NCBI GenBank assembly: GCA_022574255.1
Contig: JACZSK010000013.1
Coordinates: 1 to 42,005, forward strand
From: Pseudomonadota bacterium
GTDB taxonomy: Bacteria; Pseudomonadota; Alphaproteobacteria; Sphingomonadales; SMXR01
Direction: 5' to 3'
DNA length: 42,005 nt
Program-made: the position numbers and the translations under genes
Shown: positions 1-10,068 of the stretch, piece by piece
Numbering within the stretch: position 1 is the first letter of the stretch
Layout of the letters: each line of letters starts with the position of its first letter
Notes under the pieces: generated by a model
What the model saw: the letters and a program-made list of their open reading frames with translations, nothing else
What the model was told of the DNA's origin: nothing
Database searches by the model: none

Positions 1-292
1 TCTGAATGTGGAGGTTCGTGCCATCTGTTCTGAACACGACTCGCACACCAGATTGCGACCACCCGGCCTCCATATTCTCAGCTAGCGTCCGATTCGCTCT
101 TTCTTGAATCGTGTTGACGTCCGCTTGATCTTCATCTTGGACTGCTTTCAACAAGTCCGGCAGATTCAGCGATGCCCCACTCGCGAGATTTTTAAGTGCG
201 CGCGGTGGTGCGCCACAGGGGCAATCAGGTGCATCACCGCGGCGCGCGTCTTCAAAAACGCTGTTGCCGATAAGCGGGGCCGGGAGGCGCGC
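1..292 (-). pseudogene. Truncated ATPase-like reading frame at window edge
   Basis: The minus strand is open from the left edge to an in-frame TGA at 293-295, which is the stop codon of the neighbouring acyl-CoA dehydrogenase. The part nearest the edge reads LPDLLKAVQDEDQ, then NTIQERANRTLAENMEAGW, then VRVVFRTDGTNLHIQ. The WSQS-x-VRVxFRTDGxxLHI pattern reminds me of the region before the Walker B part of OLD/AAA-type ATP-binding proteins, but this is recall, not a search. No ATG, GTG or TTG lies at a sensible N-terminus; the first ATG is at 73 and TTG codons occur near 150. If the family guess is right, the N-terminal half with the Walker A motif is missing because the dehydrogenase gene begins where it should be. 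G+C of the first 180 bases is about 53 percent, lower than the flank. It could also be chance or an assembly join. Confidence 0.3.
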
Positions 293-1471
293 TCAGGCCA
301 GCCTGCGTTTGGCGATTGCCCAGCGGTGCACTTCCGACGGGCCGTCGTAGATACGAAACAGTCTTGTGTCGCGGAAAATTCTCTCCACCAGGTTCTCGCG
401 CATTGCCCCAGAGCCACCCAGCGCCTGCAGCGACCGGTCAACAATGCGAAAAATTGCCTCGGCGCAGAATACCTTGGCCATGCTGCTTTCCTGGCGGGCG
501 TCATCGCCCTGATCCAGCGCCCAGCATGCCTGCAGCGTCATCAGGCGCGACGCAACAATTTCGATCTCGTTATCGGCAATCATAAAGCCGATGCCTTCGT
601 GGTCGGCAAGGCGCCTGCCGAAAGCTTTGCGGTTTTTCACATAGACCGAGGCGATGTCGTTGCAGCGGCGCGCGGCGCCGAGCCAGCGCATGCAATGGGT
701 CAGCCGCGCTGGCACCAGGCGAACCTGGGCATAGCGGTAGCCTTCGTCCAGCTCTCCGAGAATATGATCGGCGGTGACCCTGAGATTCTCGAATTTCAGC
801 TCGCTGTGGCCACCGACAAATCCCGAGTCCATGGTTTCGATGCGGCGTATTTCGTTAAATCCCGGCATATCGGTTTCGACCAGGAACATCGACGCGCCCT
901 TGCCCTTTTCAATTTTATCGGCGGTGCGCGCCATGATGATTGCCAGGCCCGAGCCCTGGGCGCTCGATATCATCCATTTATGGCCATTGATGACCCAATG
1001 ATTGCCATCCTTGACGGCGGTGGTCGCCAGCATGTTGGGGTCCGATCCCGCGCCGGGGGCCGGTTCGGTCATGGCGAAGCAGGAGCGCAATTCCCCTGAC
1101 GCCAGACGCGGCAGGTAGGCGTTTTTCTGCGCATCGCTGCCCACCGCTTCAATCAAATGCATATTGCCCTCATCGGGCGCGCCTATATGCATGGCGATTG
1201 GCCCCAAGGGGGAATAGCCGGAGGCCTCGAATACTGCGGCTCTTTCGGTGTGGCTCAGGTCAGCCCCGCCCCATTTCTCGGGCAGGTGAGGGGTCAGCAA
1301 CCCGGCGTCCCTGGCCAGCGCCACAAGCTCAAGGCGCAGATCCTCGGTCACCCCGGTCTGGCAATCCAGAAATCGCGGGTCGGATTCAAAGGGAATTATT
1401 TTCTCGGCAACGAAAGCGTCGGTGCGCTCTTTCAGGTCCTGCGCCTTGGGCGAAAGAGAGAAATCAATCAT
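293..1471 (-). CDS. Acyl-CoA dehydrogenase (ACAD10/11-like)
   Basis: This is a 392-residue FAD-dependent acyl-CoA dehydrogenase, a normal length for the family. It would oxidise an acyl-CoA to the 2-enoyl-CoA and pass electrons to ETF. The FAD/substrate motif AMTEPAPGAGSDPN and the following NGHKWMISSA segment lie near residues 130-175, and the C-terminal ALGGSGAMREN and YDGPSEVHR motifs are present. The Asp-Gly-Pro-x-Glu-Val-His signature, rather than YEGTNQIQR, points to the ACAD10/11-like branch, so the substrate may be a long or branched acyl-CoA; this is inferred. The ATG at 1471 follows a GGGAG ribosome site. The gene stands alone: its 3' end meets the lower-G+C fragment at the window edge and its 5' side faces a 500-base spacer. 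Confidence 0.93.
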   Translation of the reverse strand: MIDFSLSPKAQDLKERTDAFVAEKIIPFESDPRFLDCQTGVTEDLRLELVALARDAGLLTPHLPEKWGGADLSHTERAAVFEASGYSPLGPIAMHIGAPDEGNMHLIEAVGSDAQKNAYLPRLASGELRSCFAMTEPAPGAGSDPNMLATTAVKDGNHWVINGHKWMISSAQGSGLAIIMARTADKIEKGKGASMFLVETDMPGFNEIRRIETMDSGFVGGHSELKFENLRVTADHILGELDEGYRYAQVRLVPARLTHCMRWLGAARRCNDIASVYVKNRKAFGRRLADHEGIGFMIADNEIEIVASRLMTLQACWALDQGDDARQESSMAKVFCAEAIFRIVDRSLQALGGSGAMRENLVERIFRDTRLFRIYDGPSEVHRWAIAKRRLA

Positions 1472-1556
1472 GCTAGCTGGCTCCCACTAATGGAGCAGAA
1501 GATGACACGGCTGCGAATGTGGGGCAAGCACGGGCAGGAAGAGGCAAGAGCACCGC

Positions 1557-1594
1557 CAGGATAACGCCATCAGGATAACGCCATCAGGATAACG
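1557..1594. repeat. 14-bp tandem repeat, 2.7 copies
   Basis: The unit CAGGATAACGCCAT is present twice without a mismatch and continues for ten more bases into a third copy. It lies in the spacer upstream of the acyl-CoA dehydrogenase and overlaps the end of the doubtful small ORF at 1584-1784. No function is evident. Confidence 0.8.
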
Positions 1595-1784
1595 CGGTTG
1601 GCAACCAGGTCCGGGTTCGATTGACCTGACCGGCCCTGTGGCCGCCCGGCGCGCCGTGCTGTTCCAGATGCATGAGGAAAACCGAAAGCCGCCTTGTAAA
1701 CGGCCCGGCGGCATCAACCAGGCCCTTGGTGGCCATCAGCCACAAAAGAATGAAAAAAGCCAAGCTCAGAAGATTCAAAATCAC
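1584..1784 (-). CDS. Possible small membrane protein, 66 aa
   Basis: This is a doubtful ORF in the 500-base spacer between the acyl-CoA dehydrogenase and tRNA-Gln. It starts with GTG at 1784, and GGGAG lies about ten bases upstream. Residues 2-18 (ILNLLSLAFFILLWLMA) would form one membrane helix. The rest is polar and Arg/Gly-rich with no motif I recognise. Its last codons run into the 14-bp tandem repeat, which is unusual for a conserved gene. I know of no family for it. The rest of the spacer (1785-1979 and 1472-1583) shows only short direct repeats such as GCCAGGAGGGT twice near 1940-1960. Confidence 0.25.
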   Translation of the reverse strand: MILNLLSLAFFILLWLMATKGLVDAAGPFTRRLSVFLMHLEQHGAPGGHRAGQVNRTRTWLPTALS

Positions 1785-1979
1785 ATCACCGCTCCCAGTG
1801 CCTTATCAGATGTTCATGCTTTGTTCTTACCGCGGCATCACGCGTCTGTCAATGGAAATGGTGGCAACAGGCTAATCCAGCGCAACTCGGCGGTTCGGGA
1901 CGGGTGAGGCGGGCTGAAACGAGCAGCGCCGCGCCAGCGCCAGGAGGGTGCCAGGAGGGTCAAGGGGGCAGGGAAACGC

Positions 1980-2053
1980 TGGATGCCCCGCGTGGATTCG
2001 AACCACGATTGGCGGAGTCAGAGTCCGCAGTCTTACCGTTAGACGACAGGGCA
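1980..2053 (-). tRNA. tRNA-Gln(CTG)
   Basis: The minus strand folds into a full cloverleaf. The acceptor stem pairs TGCCCTG with CGGGGCA, including the U1-A72 pair usual for tRNA-Gln. The D arm is GTC/GAC, and the anticodon stem GCGGA/TCCGC holds the loop CTCTGAC, giving anticodon CTG. The T arm CGTGG/CCACG has the loop TTCGAAT. After discriminator T at 1983, the template encodes CCA at 1982-1980. A good promoter lies just upstream. No integrase or duplicated 3' end nearby suggests use as an attachment site. Confidence 0.95.
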
Positions 2054-2065
2054 ATTGCGCCCGCC

Positions 2066-2094
2066 CATATATGCCCGCGACCCTCTTTTGTCAA
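2066..2094 (-). promoter_or_regulatory. Promoter of tRNA-Gln
   Basis: On the minus strand TTGACA (2094-2089) is followed after 17 bases by TATATG (2071-2066). This puts transcription start about six bases upstream of the tRNA 5' end at 2053. Both hexamers are close to the vegetative sigma-factor consensus. Confidence 0.7.
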
Positions 2095-2234
2095 TGTATG
2101 CGCTGAATGATGGCGCAGGGAATACGAGCAATCCTCACTCCCCATCAGCGGCAATTGGTGCTATCAATTTGCGCAGTAAGGAGCGCGGGGCATAAACCCG
2201 GCGATCCGGCGACCGATCCGGATGGTGTGGTACG

Positions 2235-3362
2235 ATGACGGTCAACAGCGAAAAAAGTGGCGGACAAGCCAGCAATGGTTCGCGCCGGGCGGGTAACGGT
2301 TTTCGGCCAGACGCCGCCAATCCGCCGTGGCCTGGCAGTTATCCAGACAGCAGAGGCCATGGCCGCCCGGTATATGGGGCAGTGGATCTGGGCACTAATA
2401 ATTGCCGGCTGCTGGTCGCCAAGCCCGTGCATGGCGGTTTTCGCGTCATAGACGCTTTTTCACGCATCGTGCGGCTGGGCGAGGGACTGTCCAGCACCGG
2501 CATGCTTTCGGAACAGGCCATGGACCGCGCTGTCGATGCGCTGGCGGTCTGTGCGGGCAAGCTGGGCCGGCGCCAGACCACCCGGTTACGCGCCGTCGCC
2601 ACCGAGGCCTGCAGGGCGGCGGGAAATTCCAGCCATTTTGTCGATCGGGTGCGTGAGGAAACCGGTATCGCGCTCGACGTCATCACGCCCGCCGAAGAGG
2701 CGCGGCTGGCGGTTATGGGGTGCTGGTCGTTGCTAGAGGCATGCTCGGGACGCGCCATTATTTTCGATATCGGCGGGGGCAGCACCGAAGTGATCCTTAC
2801 CGACGTGTCGGGGCCGGGCGAGCCGCGCATCATCGACTGGCTTTCGATCCCGCTTGGTGTCGTTACGTTATCGGAACGAATTGACGCCGACGGAATCTCT
2901 AGGGCCCTTTACGAAGATATCATCGGGGAAGTGGAAAACGCGCTGGCCGACTTCAACATCCGCAATGGCCTGGCAAATGGCGGCAGCGAGGACGTCACCC
3001 TGGTGGGAACCTCCGGCACAGTGACAACGCTGACCAGTGTGCATCTGGGTCTGCAGGAATATGACCGGTCCCTGGTGGATGGGGCTCAGGTCGAACTGGC
3101 GGAAATCTACAAACTTGCGCGGGAAGTTACTTTTCTCGATCACGCCAGCCGCGTCGCGATTCCCTGCATCGGCGACGAGCGCGCCAGGCTGGTGGTTCCG
3201 GGCTGCGTCATATTCGAGGCCATCGTCAGCTCCTGGAAGATCGACAAATTGATGGTTGCGGACCGCGGTATCCGCGAGGGCGTACTGCGCAAGTTGATGC
3301 GCCGCGATCCTTTGGTCAATGCTCCGAAGCGACAGCTTGCCAATGCCAATGGCGGCGGCTGA
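2235..3362 (+). CDS. ppx: Ppx/GppA family phosphatase
   Basis: A 375-residue member of the exopolyphosphatase/guanosine pentaphosphate phosphohydrolase family of the actin-like ATPase fold. It would release phosphate from polyphosphate or convert pppGpp to ppGpp; sequence alone does not separate these. The phosphate 1 motif YGAVDLGTNNCRLL is near residue 47, the phosphate 2 motif IIFDIGGGSTEVI near residue 175, and VGTSGTVTTL near residue 258. The protein lacks the C-terminal HD-like domain of the 510-residue E. coli enzyme, which is common in alphaproteobacteria. About 46 polar residues precede the core; no strong ribosome site marks the ATG at 2235, so the true start is unsure. It overlaps rlmE by one base (TGATG), so the two are probably cotranscribed. 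Confidence 0.9.
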   Translation: MTVNSEKSGGQASNGSRRAGNGFRPDAANPPWPGSYPDSRGHGRPVYGAVDLGTNNCRLLVAKPVHGGFRVIDAFSRIVRLGEGLSSTGMLSEQAMDRAVDALAVCAGKLGRRQTTRLRAVATEACRAAGNSSHFVDRVREETGIALDVITPAEEARLAVMGCWSLLEACSGRAIIFDIGGGSTEVILTDVSGPGEPRIIDWLSIPLGVVTLSERIDADGISRALYEDIIGEVENALADFNIRNGLANGGSEDVTLVGTSGTVTTLTSVHLGLQEYDRSLVDGAQVELAEIYKLAREVTFLDHASRVAIPCIGDERARLVVPGCVIFEAIVSSWKIDKLMVADRGIREGVLRKLMRRDPLVNAPKRQLANANGGG

Positions 3363-4084
3363 TGGCGGGCAGGGGTTCAAAAGGCGGCACCCGCGACCCG
3401 CGAAGCCGCAGCCGTGGCAAGCATGTGCGGGTAAAGACCGCAAGAGGCCGCAAGCTGTCATCAACCCGCTGGCTGGAGCGCCAGTTGAACGATCCCTTCG
3501 TGGCCGAGGCCAGAAGGCTGGGCTACCGCGCGCGTTCCGCCTTCAAGCTGATGGGCATTGACGACAAATTCCAGATTTTACGCCGCGCCCGCCGCATCGT
3601 CGACCTTGGCGCCGCACCGGGGGGGTGGGCGCAGGTTGTGGTCGAGCGTGGCTCGAAGAATATGAAATTGCTGGGCATTGACCTGCAGGATATCGAGCCG
3701 CTGGAGGGTGCCGAATTCCTGAAGATGGATTTACTGGCCGCCGACGCCGAGGAGCGGCTGATGGCGGCGCTCGACGGGCCCGCTGACCTGGTGCTGTCGG
3801 ATATGGCCAATGCCGCGACCGGGCATAAGCAGACCGACCATCTGAAAACAATGGCGCTTTGCGAGGCCGCCCTGGACTTCGCGCTGAAGGTTCTGGCCCC
3901 CGGAGGCGCTTTCGTGGCCAAGGTGCTGGTCGGGGGCACCGAGAGCCAGTTGCTGGCCACCATGAAGCAGAATTTTGCTGTTGTGCGCCATTTCAAGCCC
4001 GATGCCAGCCGCCAGGAATCAAGCGAACTTTACGTTGTCGCCAAGGGGTTCAAGGGTGCCGCCGGGAATAAGGATCGGGGCTGA
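3362..4084 (+). CDS. rlmE: 23S rRNA (uridine-2'-O)-methyltransferase RlmE
   Basis: A 240-residue FtsJ/RrmJ-type methyltransferase that adds a 2'-O-methyl group to a uridine in the A loop of 23S rRNA, using S-adenosylmethionine. The basic N-terminal 35 residues (KGGTRDPRSRSRGKHV) are an extension seen in alphaproteobacterial members. The early motif RARSAFKLM near residue 57, the SAM-binding VDLGAAPGGWAQV near residues 80-92, the DLVLSDMA motif near 140 and the late FVAKVLVGG motif near 185 hold the expected catalytic K-D-K-E set. The start codon overlaps the ppx stop. No ribosome site of its own is clear, which fits translational coupling. Confidence 0.94.
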   Translation: MAGRGSKGGTRDPRSRSRGKHVRVKTARGRKLSSTRWLERQLNDPFVAEARRLGYRARSAFKLMGIDDKFQILRRARRIVDLGAAPGGWAQVVVERGSKNMKLLGIDLQDIEPLEGAEFLKMDLLAADAEERLMAALDGPADLVLSDMANAATGHKQTDHLKTMALCEAALDFALKVLAPGGAFVAKVLVGGTESQLLATMKQNFAVVRHFKPDASRQESSELYVVAKGFKGAAGNKDRG

Positions 4085-4105
4085 AAAGCCTGATTTGAAA
4101 CATGA

Positions 4106-5647
<1,542 letters not shown>

Positions 5648-5665
5648 ATTTTTTAGGATCCAGCA

Positions 5666-6979
5666 ATGACGCCAGATGCCCGCCTCGCGGCAACCCTTGA
5701 GCTGTTTGAGCTGGTGCGCGATGCCGCCCTTTCCGGTGGCGCCGCCGCCGACAACATCATTCGCGGATATTTCCGCAGGCGCCGCTATGCGGGCTCGAAA
5801 GACCGCCGCGACATCACCGGAAATATCTACGCCATCCTGCATGATCATGAGGCGCTGGCCTGGCGGGTCGGGGAGGCGGGGGGCGAGGTCAGCGCCCGTT
5901 CGCTGGTCATCGCCTGGCGGGTGGTTATGGGAGAAGACCCCCGGGAGCAATTCATTGGCGGAAAATATGCGCCGCAACCGCTGGACGACGACGAGAAGGC
6001 GTTCTGCGCGCGACTTGGGGCATTGAATACAGAACCATCTGAGACTACCCGCCTCAATTGCCCGAAATGGCTGGAATCTGCTTTGCGCGCGCGTTTCGGC
6101 GAGGAATTCGCTGCGGCGATGCAAGAGCTGAACGGCCGCGGGCTGGCCACATTCCGGGTCAATACGCTAAAAATGCGCCGCGAGGAGGCAGTCGCAAAAC
6201 TCGCCCTGGAAGAGGCGGAAATAAAGCCCACCAGGCATTCTCCCTGGGGTTTTACGCTGGCCGCGCAGGCAACTAATATTCGTGCCCATGCGTTGTTCAA
6301 GAGTGGCGCCGTCGAGGTGCAGAGCGAAGCCAGCCAGATTGCCAGCCTGCTGGTGGATGCGCGCCCCGGTATGCAGGTGCTGGACCTCTGCGCCGGCGCG
6401 GGGGGCAAGTCACTGGCGCTGGCGGCGAGCATGGAAAACAAGGGGCAAATCCACGCCGCTGATATTAATGCCCGGCGGCTGGGCCGTCTGAAAGACCGCT
6501 ATCGCCGTGCCGGGGCCCGCAACATCCAGACCATCCTGCTGCCGGAAGATAGTGGCGCGAGAAATGCCGCGCTCAGTCATTGCGCCGCCGCCATGGACCG
6601 GGTGGTTGTCGACGTGCCATGCACCGGCACCGGCACCTGGAAACATAATCCTGAGCTACGCCTGCGCATCAATGTTGATTGGCTTGAGACGCTGGTAAAG
6701 ACACAGGCCGAATTGCTGGCCGAGGCTTCCGGCTACGTAAAGCCGGGCGGGCGGCTGGTTTACATCACCTGCTCTTTGCTGGCTGAAGAAAACGAGGCGC
6801 AGGTGGAGAAGTTTCTGGCTTCGCATGAGGGTTGGTCGATCCTGCGGCCCGATGCGGCGTGGCTCGAAACCGGCAGCGATTTTCCCCTCGACGGCCTCTC
6901 GAAGCTGGAGGGCACGCTGCAGCTGAACCCCGTGGATGGATTGGACGGTTTTTTTGTCGCTGTCCTTAAGGCGCCGTAA
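5666..6979 (+). CDS. rsmB: RsmB/NOP-family rRNA m5C methyltransferase
   Basis: A 437-residue SAM-dependent cytosine-5 methyltransferase of the RsmB/NOP2/Sun family, most likely acting on 16S rRNA (m5C967 in E. coli numbering). Residues 1-130 form a helical N-terminal region that is only loosely NusB-like. The SAM motif VLDLCAGAGGKSLAL is near residue 239. The two family cysteines are in VDVPCTGTGTW (about C319) and YITCSLLAEEN (about C369), the release and catalytic cysteines. AGGA precedes the ATG at 5666. The gene lies 18 bases after guaB and is likely in the same transcript. The exact rRNA position is inferred from family and synteny. Confidence 0.88.
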   Translation: MTPDARLAATLELFELVRDAALSGGAAADNIIRGYFRRRRYAGSKDRRDITGNIYAILHDHEALAWRVGEAGGEVSARSLVIAWRVVMGEDPREQFIGGKYAPQPLDDDEKAFCARLGALNTEPSETTRLNCPKWLESALRARFGEEFAAAMQELNGRGLATFRVNTLKMRREEAVAKLALEEAEIKPTRHSPWGFTLAAQATNIRAHALFKSGAVEVQSEASQIASLLVDARPGMQVLDLCAGAGGKSLALAASMENKGQIHAADINARRLGRLKDRYRRAGARNIQTILLPEDSGARNAALSHCAAAMDRVVVDVPCTGTGTWKHNPELRLRINVDWLETLVKTQAELLAEASGYVKPGGRLVYITCSLLAEENEAQVEKFLASHEGWSILRPDAAWLETGSDFPLDGLSKLEGTLQLNPVDGLDGFFVAVLKAP

Positions 6980-6985
6980 ACCCGG

Positions 6986-7014
6986 CTTGCCTAAGACTGA
7001 ACCCATGTTATCTA
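6986..7014 (+). promoter_or_regulatory. Promoter of the TPR protein gene
   Basis: CTTGCC (6986-6991), a 17-base spacer and TATCTA (7009-7014) lie between rsmB and the TPR gene. The predicted start of transcription falls near 7021, which argues against GTG at 7022 and for ATG at 7085 as the translation start. Confidence 0.5.
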
Positions 7015-7084
7015 AGCCCTTGTGAGCGGCAATATTCGCCCCCATAATGGGCTGGTAAACCGGCCAAAGGAAATTGCCTTGCGA

Positions 7085-7567
7085 ATGACAGTGAGCATCG
7101 TTGCGGCGGCCATGATTCTGGTTATAGCCGGGTCTGTGGCCGCGAATCCGGCATCCGCCGCGCGCCTGGAATTTGTCCGCGCCGCGGAGACCCTGGTGGT
7201 GGCCGGTAACGAAGCGCTTGCTGAGGATGAGGCTTACGGCGCACTGACGCTGTTCGAGCAGGCGATTGTCGCCAATCCCAAAAATGCCGATGCTTACGTG
7301 GGCCTGGGCCGGGTGCATGTAAAGCTGGGCAAAACGCAGAGCGGCCTGAACTATTTTTCCGTGGCGCTGGAAATTGAGCCCACCCACCTGAGTGCGCTGG
7401 AGGCCGAAGCCATAACATTTCTGTCGATCGGCGAGATTGAAGACGCCGAGGAAACATTGTCCAGGATCAGCCGCATATGCGGTGAGCGCTTTTGCCCCGA
7501 GCAAAACAGCGTGACCGCGGCGATCTCCAGTTTCCAGGAAAAGAAGATTGCCGACAGCACTGAGTAA
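7085..7567 (+). CDS. Exported TPR-repeat protein
   Basis: A 160-residue protein with a signal peptide (hydrophobic VSIVAAAMILVIAGSVAA followed by NPASA) and tetratricopeptide repeats near residues 35-110 (EAYGALTLFEQAI, then NADAYVGLGRVHVKLG, then ALEIEPTHLSALEAEA). It probably acts in the periplasm as a protein-binding scaffold; no partner can be named. A conserved-looking C-terminal pair of cysteines (CGERFC) may form a disulfide. The frame is open from GTG at 7022, but a promoter places transcription start at that point and AAAGGAAA precedes the ATG at 7085, so I prefer 7085. It sits between rsmB and guaA, with no evident link to nucleotide metabolism. Confidence 0.75.
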   Translation: MTVSIVAAAMILVIAGSVAANPASAARLEFVRAAETLVVAGNEALAEDEAYGALTLFEQAIVANPKNADAYVGLGRVHVKLGKTQSGLNYFSVALEIEPTHLSALEAEAITFLSIGEIEDAEETLSRISRICGERFCPEQNSVTAAISSFQEKKIADSTE

Positions 7568-7617
7568 CACCCATCAAATTGCTTCTAATTGGTCTCCAAC
7601 TACTCTAGTTTCCCGCA

Positions 7618-9165
7618 ATGAAAAACCGGATTCTGATCGTCGATTTTGGATCGCAGGTCACGCAGCTGATTGCCCGGCGCGTGCGCGAAGCCGGCGTCTA
7701 TTGCGAGATCGTCGCCTTTCACAAGGCGGAAAGCGTATTCGCTGAATTTGACCCCAGCGGGGTGATCCTCTCGGGCGGCCCGGCATCTGTCGCGGAAAAG
7801 GATACGCCGCGCATTGCCGACGCCATATTGCAGTCTGGACTGCCGCTCCTCGGCATCTGCTACGGCTATATGGCCATGAGCCAGCAAATGGAAGGGCGGG
7901 TCACCACGTCCGATCACCAGGAATTCGGCCGCGCCTATGTGGATATTATCGACGACTGCCCGCTGTTCGACGGCGTCTGGAAAAAGGGCGAACGTCACCA
8001 GGTGTGGATGAGCCACGGCGACAGAATTGACGCGATCCCCGGCAGCTTCCGCGCTGTGGCCACCAGCGACGGCGCGCCTTACGCGGTTTCGGTCGATGAC
8101 GAACGCAAGTTTTACGGCATCCAGTTTCACCCCGAAGTGGTGCACACGCCCGATGGCGCAGCGCTTCTGGCGAATTTCGTGACCAAAATCTGCGGCTGCT
8201 CCGGTGACTGGTCGATGGCCGCATTCCGGGAGGCAAAGATCGCCGAGATACGGGCGCAGGTGGGCGATGGCCGCGTCATTTGCGGCCTCTCCGGCGGTGT
8301 TGATTCGTCGGTTGTCGCGGTGCTGCTGCAGGAAGCTATTGGCGACCAGCTGACCTGCGTTTTTGTCGATCATGGCCTGATGCGTGCGGGCGAGGCCGAG
8401 GAAGTTGTCGCCATGTTCGGCGAGCATTACAACATCAACCTGGTGCACCGGAATGCGTCGGAGTTGTTTCTTGGCCGGCTGGAAGGCGTCGAGGATCCGG
8501 AAGAAAAGCGCAAGATTATCGGCGCAACTTTTATCGATATATTCGAGGAAGAAGCGAAAAATGCCGGCGGCGCCGATTTCCTCGCCCAGGGCACCCTGTA
8601 CCCGGATGTGATCGAGAGCGAATCGGTCTACGGGGGCCCCAGCGAAACAATCAAATCGCACCACAATGTGGGCGGCCTGCCCGAGCGGATGAACATGTCG
8701 CTGGTCGAGCCGCTGCGCGAATTGTTCAAGGACGAAGTGCGCGCGCTTGGCCGCGAGTTGGGGCTGCCCAGCTCCTTCATCGGCAGGCATCCTTTTCCCG
8801 GCCCCGGCCTGGCAATCAGGATACCCGGCGCTGTCACGGAGGAGAAATGCGATATTCTGCGCGCCGCCGACGCCATTTATCTGGACGAAATTCGCAGTGC
8901 CGGACTATATGATGCCATCTGGCAGGCCTTTGCCGTGCTGTTGCCGGTGCGCACGGTTGGCGTAATGGGCGACGCACGCACATATGATTATGTCTGCGGC
9001 CTCAGGGCGGTGACCTCGCTGGACGGCATGACGGCGGATTACTATCCTTTTGACCATGAATTTCTCAGCCGGACCGCGACCCGCATCATCAACGAAGTAC
9101 GCGGTATCAACCGCGTGGTGTACGACATAACCTCAAAGCCGCCCGGCACAATTGAGTGGGAGTGA
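7618..9165 (+). CDS. guaA: GMP synthase (glutamine-hydrolysing)
   Basis: A 515-residue bifunctional enzyme that aminates XMP to GMP using glutamine and ATP. The N-terminal class I amidotransferase has the nucleophile in GICYGYMAM (Cys81) and the His/Glu pair in FHPEVVHT near residue 171. The ATP-pyrophosphatase P-loop SGGVDSSV is near residues 225-232, and the C-terminal dimerisation domain includes [12 protein letters not shown] and ends with KPPGTIEWE, the usual terminus. There is no clear Shine-Dalgarno sequence before ATG 7618. PanB begins four bases after its stop codon. Confidence 0.97.
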   Translation: MKNRILIVDFGSQVTQLIARRVREAGVYCEIVAFHKAESVFAEFDPSGVILSGGPASVAEKDTPRIADAILQSGLPLLGICYGYMAMSQQMEGRVTTSDHQEFGRAYVDIIDDCPLFDGVWKKGERHQVWMSHGDRIDAIPGSFRAVATSDGAPYAVSVDDERKFYGIQFHPEVVHTPDGAALLANFVTKICGCSGDWSMAAFREAKIAEIRAQVGDGRVICGLSGGVDSSVVAVLLQEAIGDQLTCVFVDHGLMRAGEAEEVVAMFGEHYNINLVHRNASELFLGRLEGVEDPEEKRKIIGATFIDIFEEEAKNAGGADFLAQGTLYPDVIESESVYGGPSETIKSHHNVGGLPERMNMSLVEPLRELFKDEVRALGRELGLPSSFIGRHPFPGPGLAIRIPGAVTEEKCDILRAADAIYLDEIRSAGLYDAIWQAFAVLLPVRTVGVMGDARTYDYVCGLRAVTSLDGMTADYYPFDHEFLSRTATRIINEVRGINRVVYDITSKPPGTIEWE

Positions 9166-9169
9166 TTCC

Positions 9170-10012
9170 ATGACCACCGGCAGCAAGAACGCTAAAAACA
9201 AGCGCCTGACCGTACCGCAATTTGCCGCTCGAAAGGGCGGCGAGCCGCTTGTTTGCATGACCGCCTATTACACCCGCATGGCGGAACTTCTGGACGAGAC
9301 CTGCGATTTGCTGCTGGTCGGCGATTCTCTGGGCATGGTGTTGTACGGCATGGACAGCACATTGGGCGTCGATCTGGAGATGATGATCCGTCACGGGGCG
9401 GCGGTGGTGCGCGGCTCAAAGACGGCGCTGGTCATTATCGATATGCCCTTTGGCAGCTACGAGGAAAGCCCGGCGCAGGCGTTTCGCAATTGCGCCCGGG
9501 TGATGGCCGAAACCGGCGCGGGGGGCATAAAGCTGGAAGGCGGGCAGCGCATGCAGGAGACCATTGCCTTTCTGGTGGCCCGCGGCATACCGGTGATGGC
9601 GCATATCGGGCTGACCCCGCAGGCGGTCAATACAATCGGCGGATTCAAGACCCAGGGCCACGGCAAAGCCCAGCGTAAGGCTATCATTGCCGACGCCAAG
9701 GCAGTGGCCGCCGCCGGCGCGTTCGCCACGGTGGTTGAAGGTGTGCCGGAACCGCTGGGTGCGGAATTGGCGAAGGTCGCCGCCAACGTCATAATTGGTA
9801 TCGGTGCATCGGCTGGCTGCGACGGCCAGGTCATCGTGACCGAAGACATATTGGGATTTTTTGACCGCAATGCCCGCTTTGTAAAGAAATACGCCGAGGC
9901 CGGCCATATGATCCGCAAAGCGGCGGCGGAATACGCCAGCGATGTGCGCGCCCGCAAGTTTCCCGGCAAGGAGCATACCTACGCTCAGCGAGATGAAAAG
10001 AGCGAAGGCTGA
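9170..10012 (+). CDS. panB: 3-methyl-2-oxobutanoate hydroxymethyltransferase
   Basis: A 280-residue ketopantoate hydroxymethyltransferase. It adds a one-carbon unit from methylene-tetrahydrofolate to alpha-ketoisovalerate, the first step to pantothenate. [15 protein letters not shown] and [13 protein letters not shown] near residues 30-60 carry the metal ligands. [31 protein letters not shown] and the catalytic [10 protein letters not shown] (Glu near residue 190) follow. The frame is open back to TTG 9152 inside guaA, but ATG 9170 is preceded by GGGAG at proper spacing and matches family N-termini. It likely shares the guaA transcript. No panC was seen nearby. Confidence 0.95.
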   Translation: MTTGSKNAKNKRLTVPQFAARKGGEPLVCMTAYYTRMAELLDETCDLLLVGDSLGMVLYGMDSTLGVDLEMMIRHGAAVVRGSKTALVIIDMPFGSYEESPAQAFRNCARVMAETGAGGIKLEGGQRMQETIAFLVARGIPVMAHIGLTPQAVNTIGGFKTQGHGKAQRKAIIADAKAVAAAGAFATVVEGVPEPLGAELAKVAANVIIGIGASAGCDGQVIVTEDILGFFDRNARFVKKYAEAGHMIRKAAAEYASDVRARKFPGKEHTYAQRDEKSEG

Positions 10013-10039
10013 ACAGGCGCTTCTTTTTCACCACAGGGT

Positions 10040-10068
10040 TTGCTTGTGGCGGCGGCTTTGGCTATATG
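10040..10068 (+). promoter_or_regulatory. Possible promoter of the yfgM-bamB-der operon
   Basis: TTGCTT (10040-10045), a 17-base spacer and TATATG (10063-10068) lie in the 197-base gap after panB. The leader to the TTG start at 10210 would be about 135 bases. Confidence 0.45.

Noticed and set aside
104-1099. A 331-codon plus-strand frame opposite the acyl-CoA dehydrogenase
   Set aside because: It lies antisense to a conserved enzyme and has a shadow-like composition.
1980-2053. tRNA-Gln as an integration site for an island reaching the left edge
   Set aside because: No integrase, no duplicated tRNA 3' end, and an ordinary dehydrogenase gene lies between the tRNA and the odd left-edge fragment.
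7600-8790. A 396-codon frame antisense to guaA
   Set aside because: A shadow frame: guaA motifs are complete on the plus strand and the antisense product has no recognisable fold.
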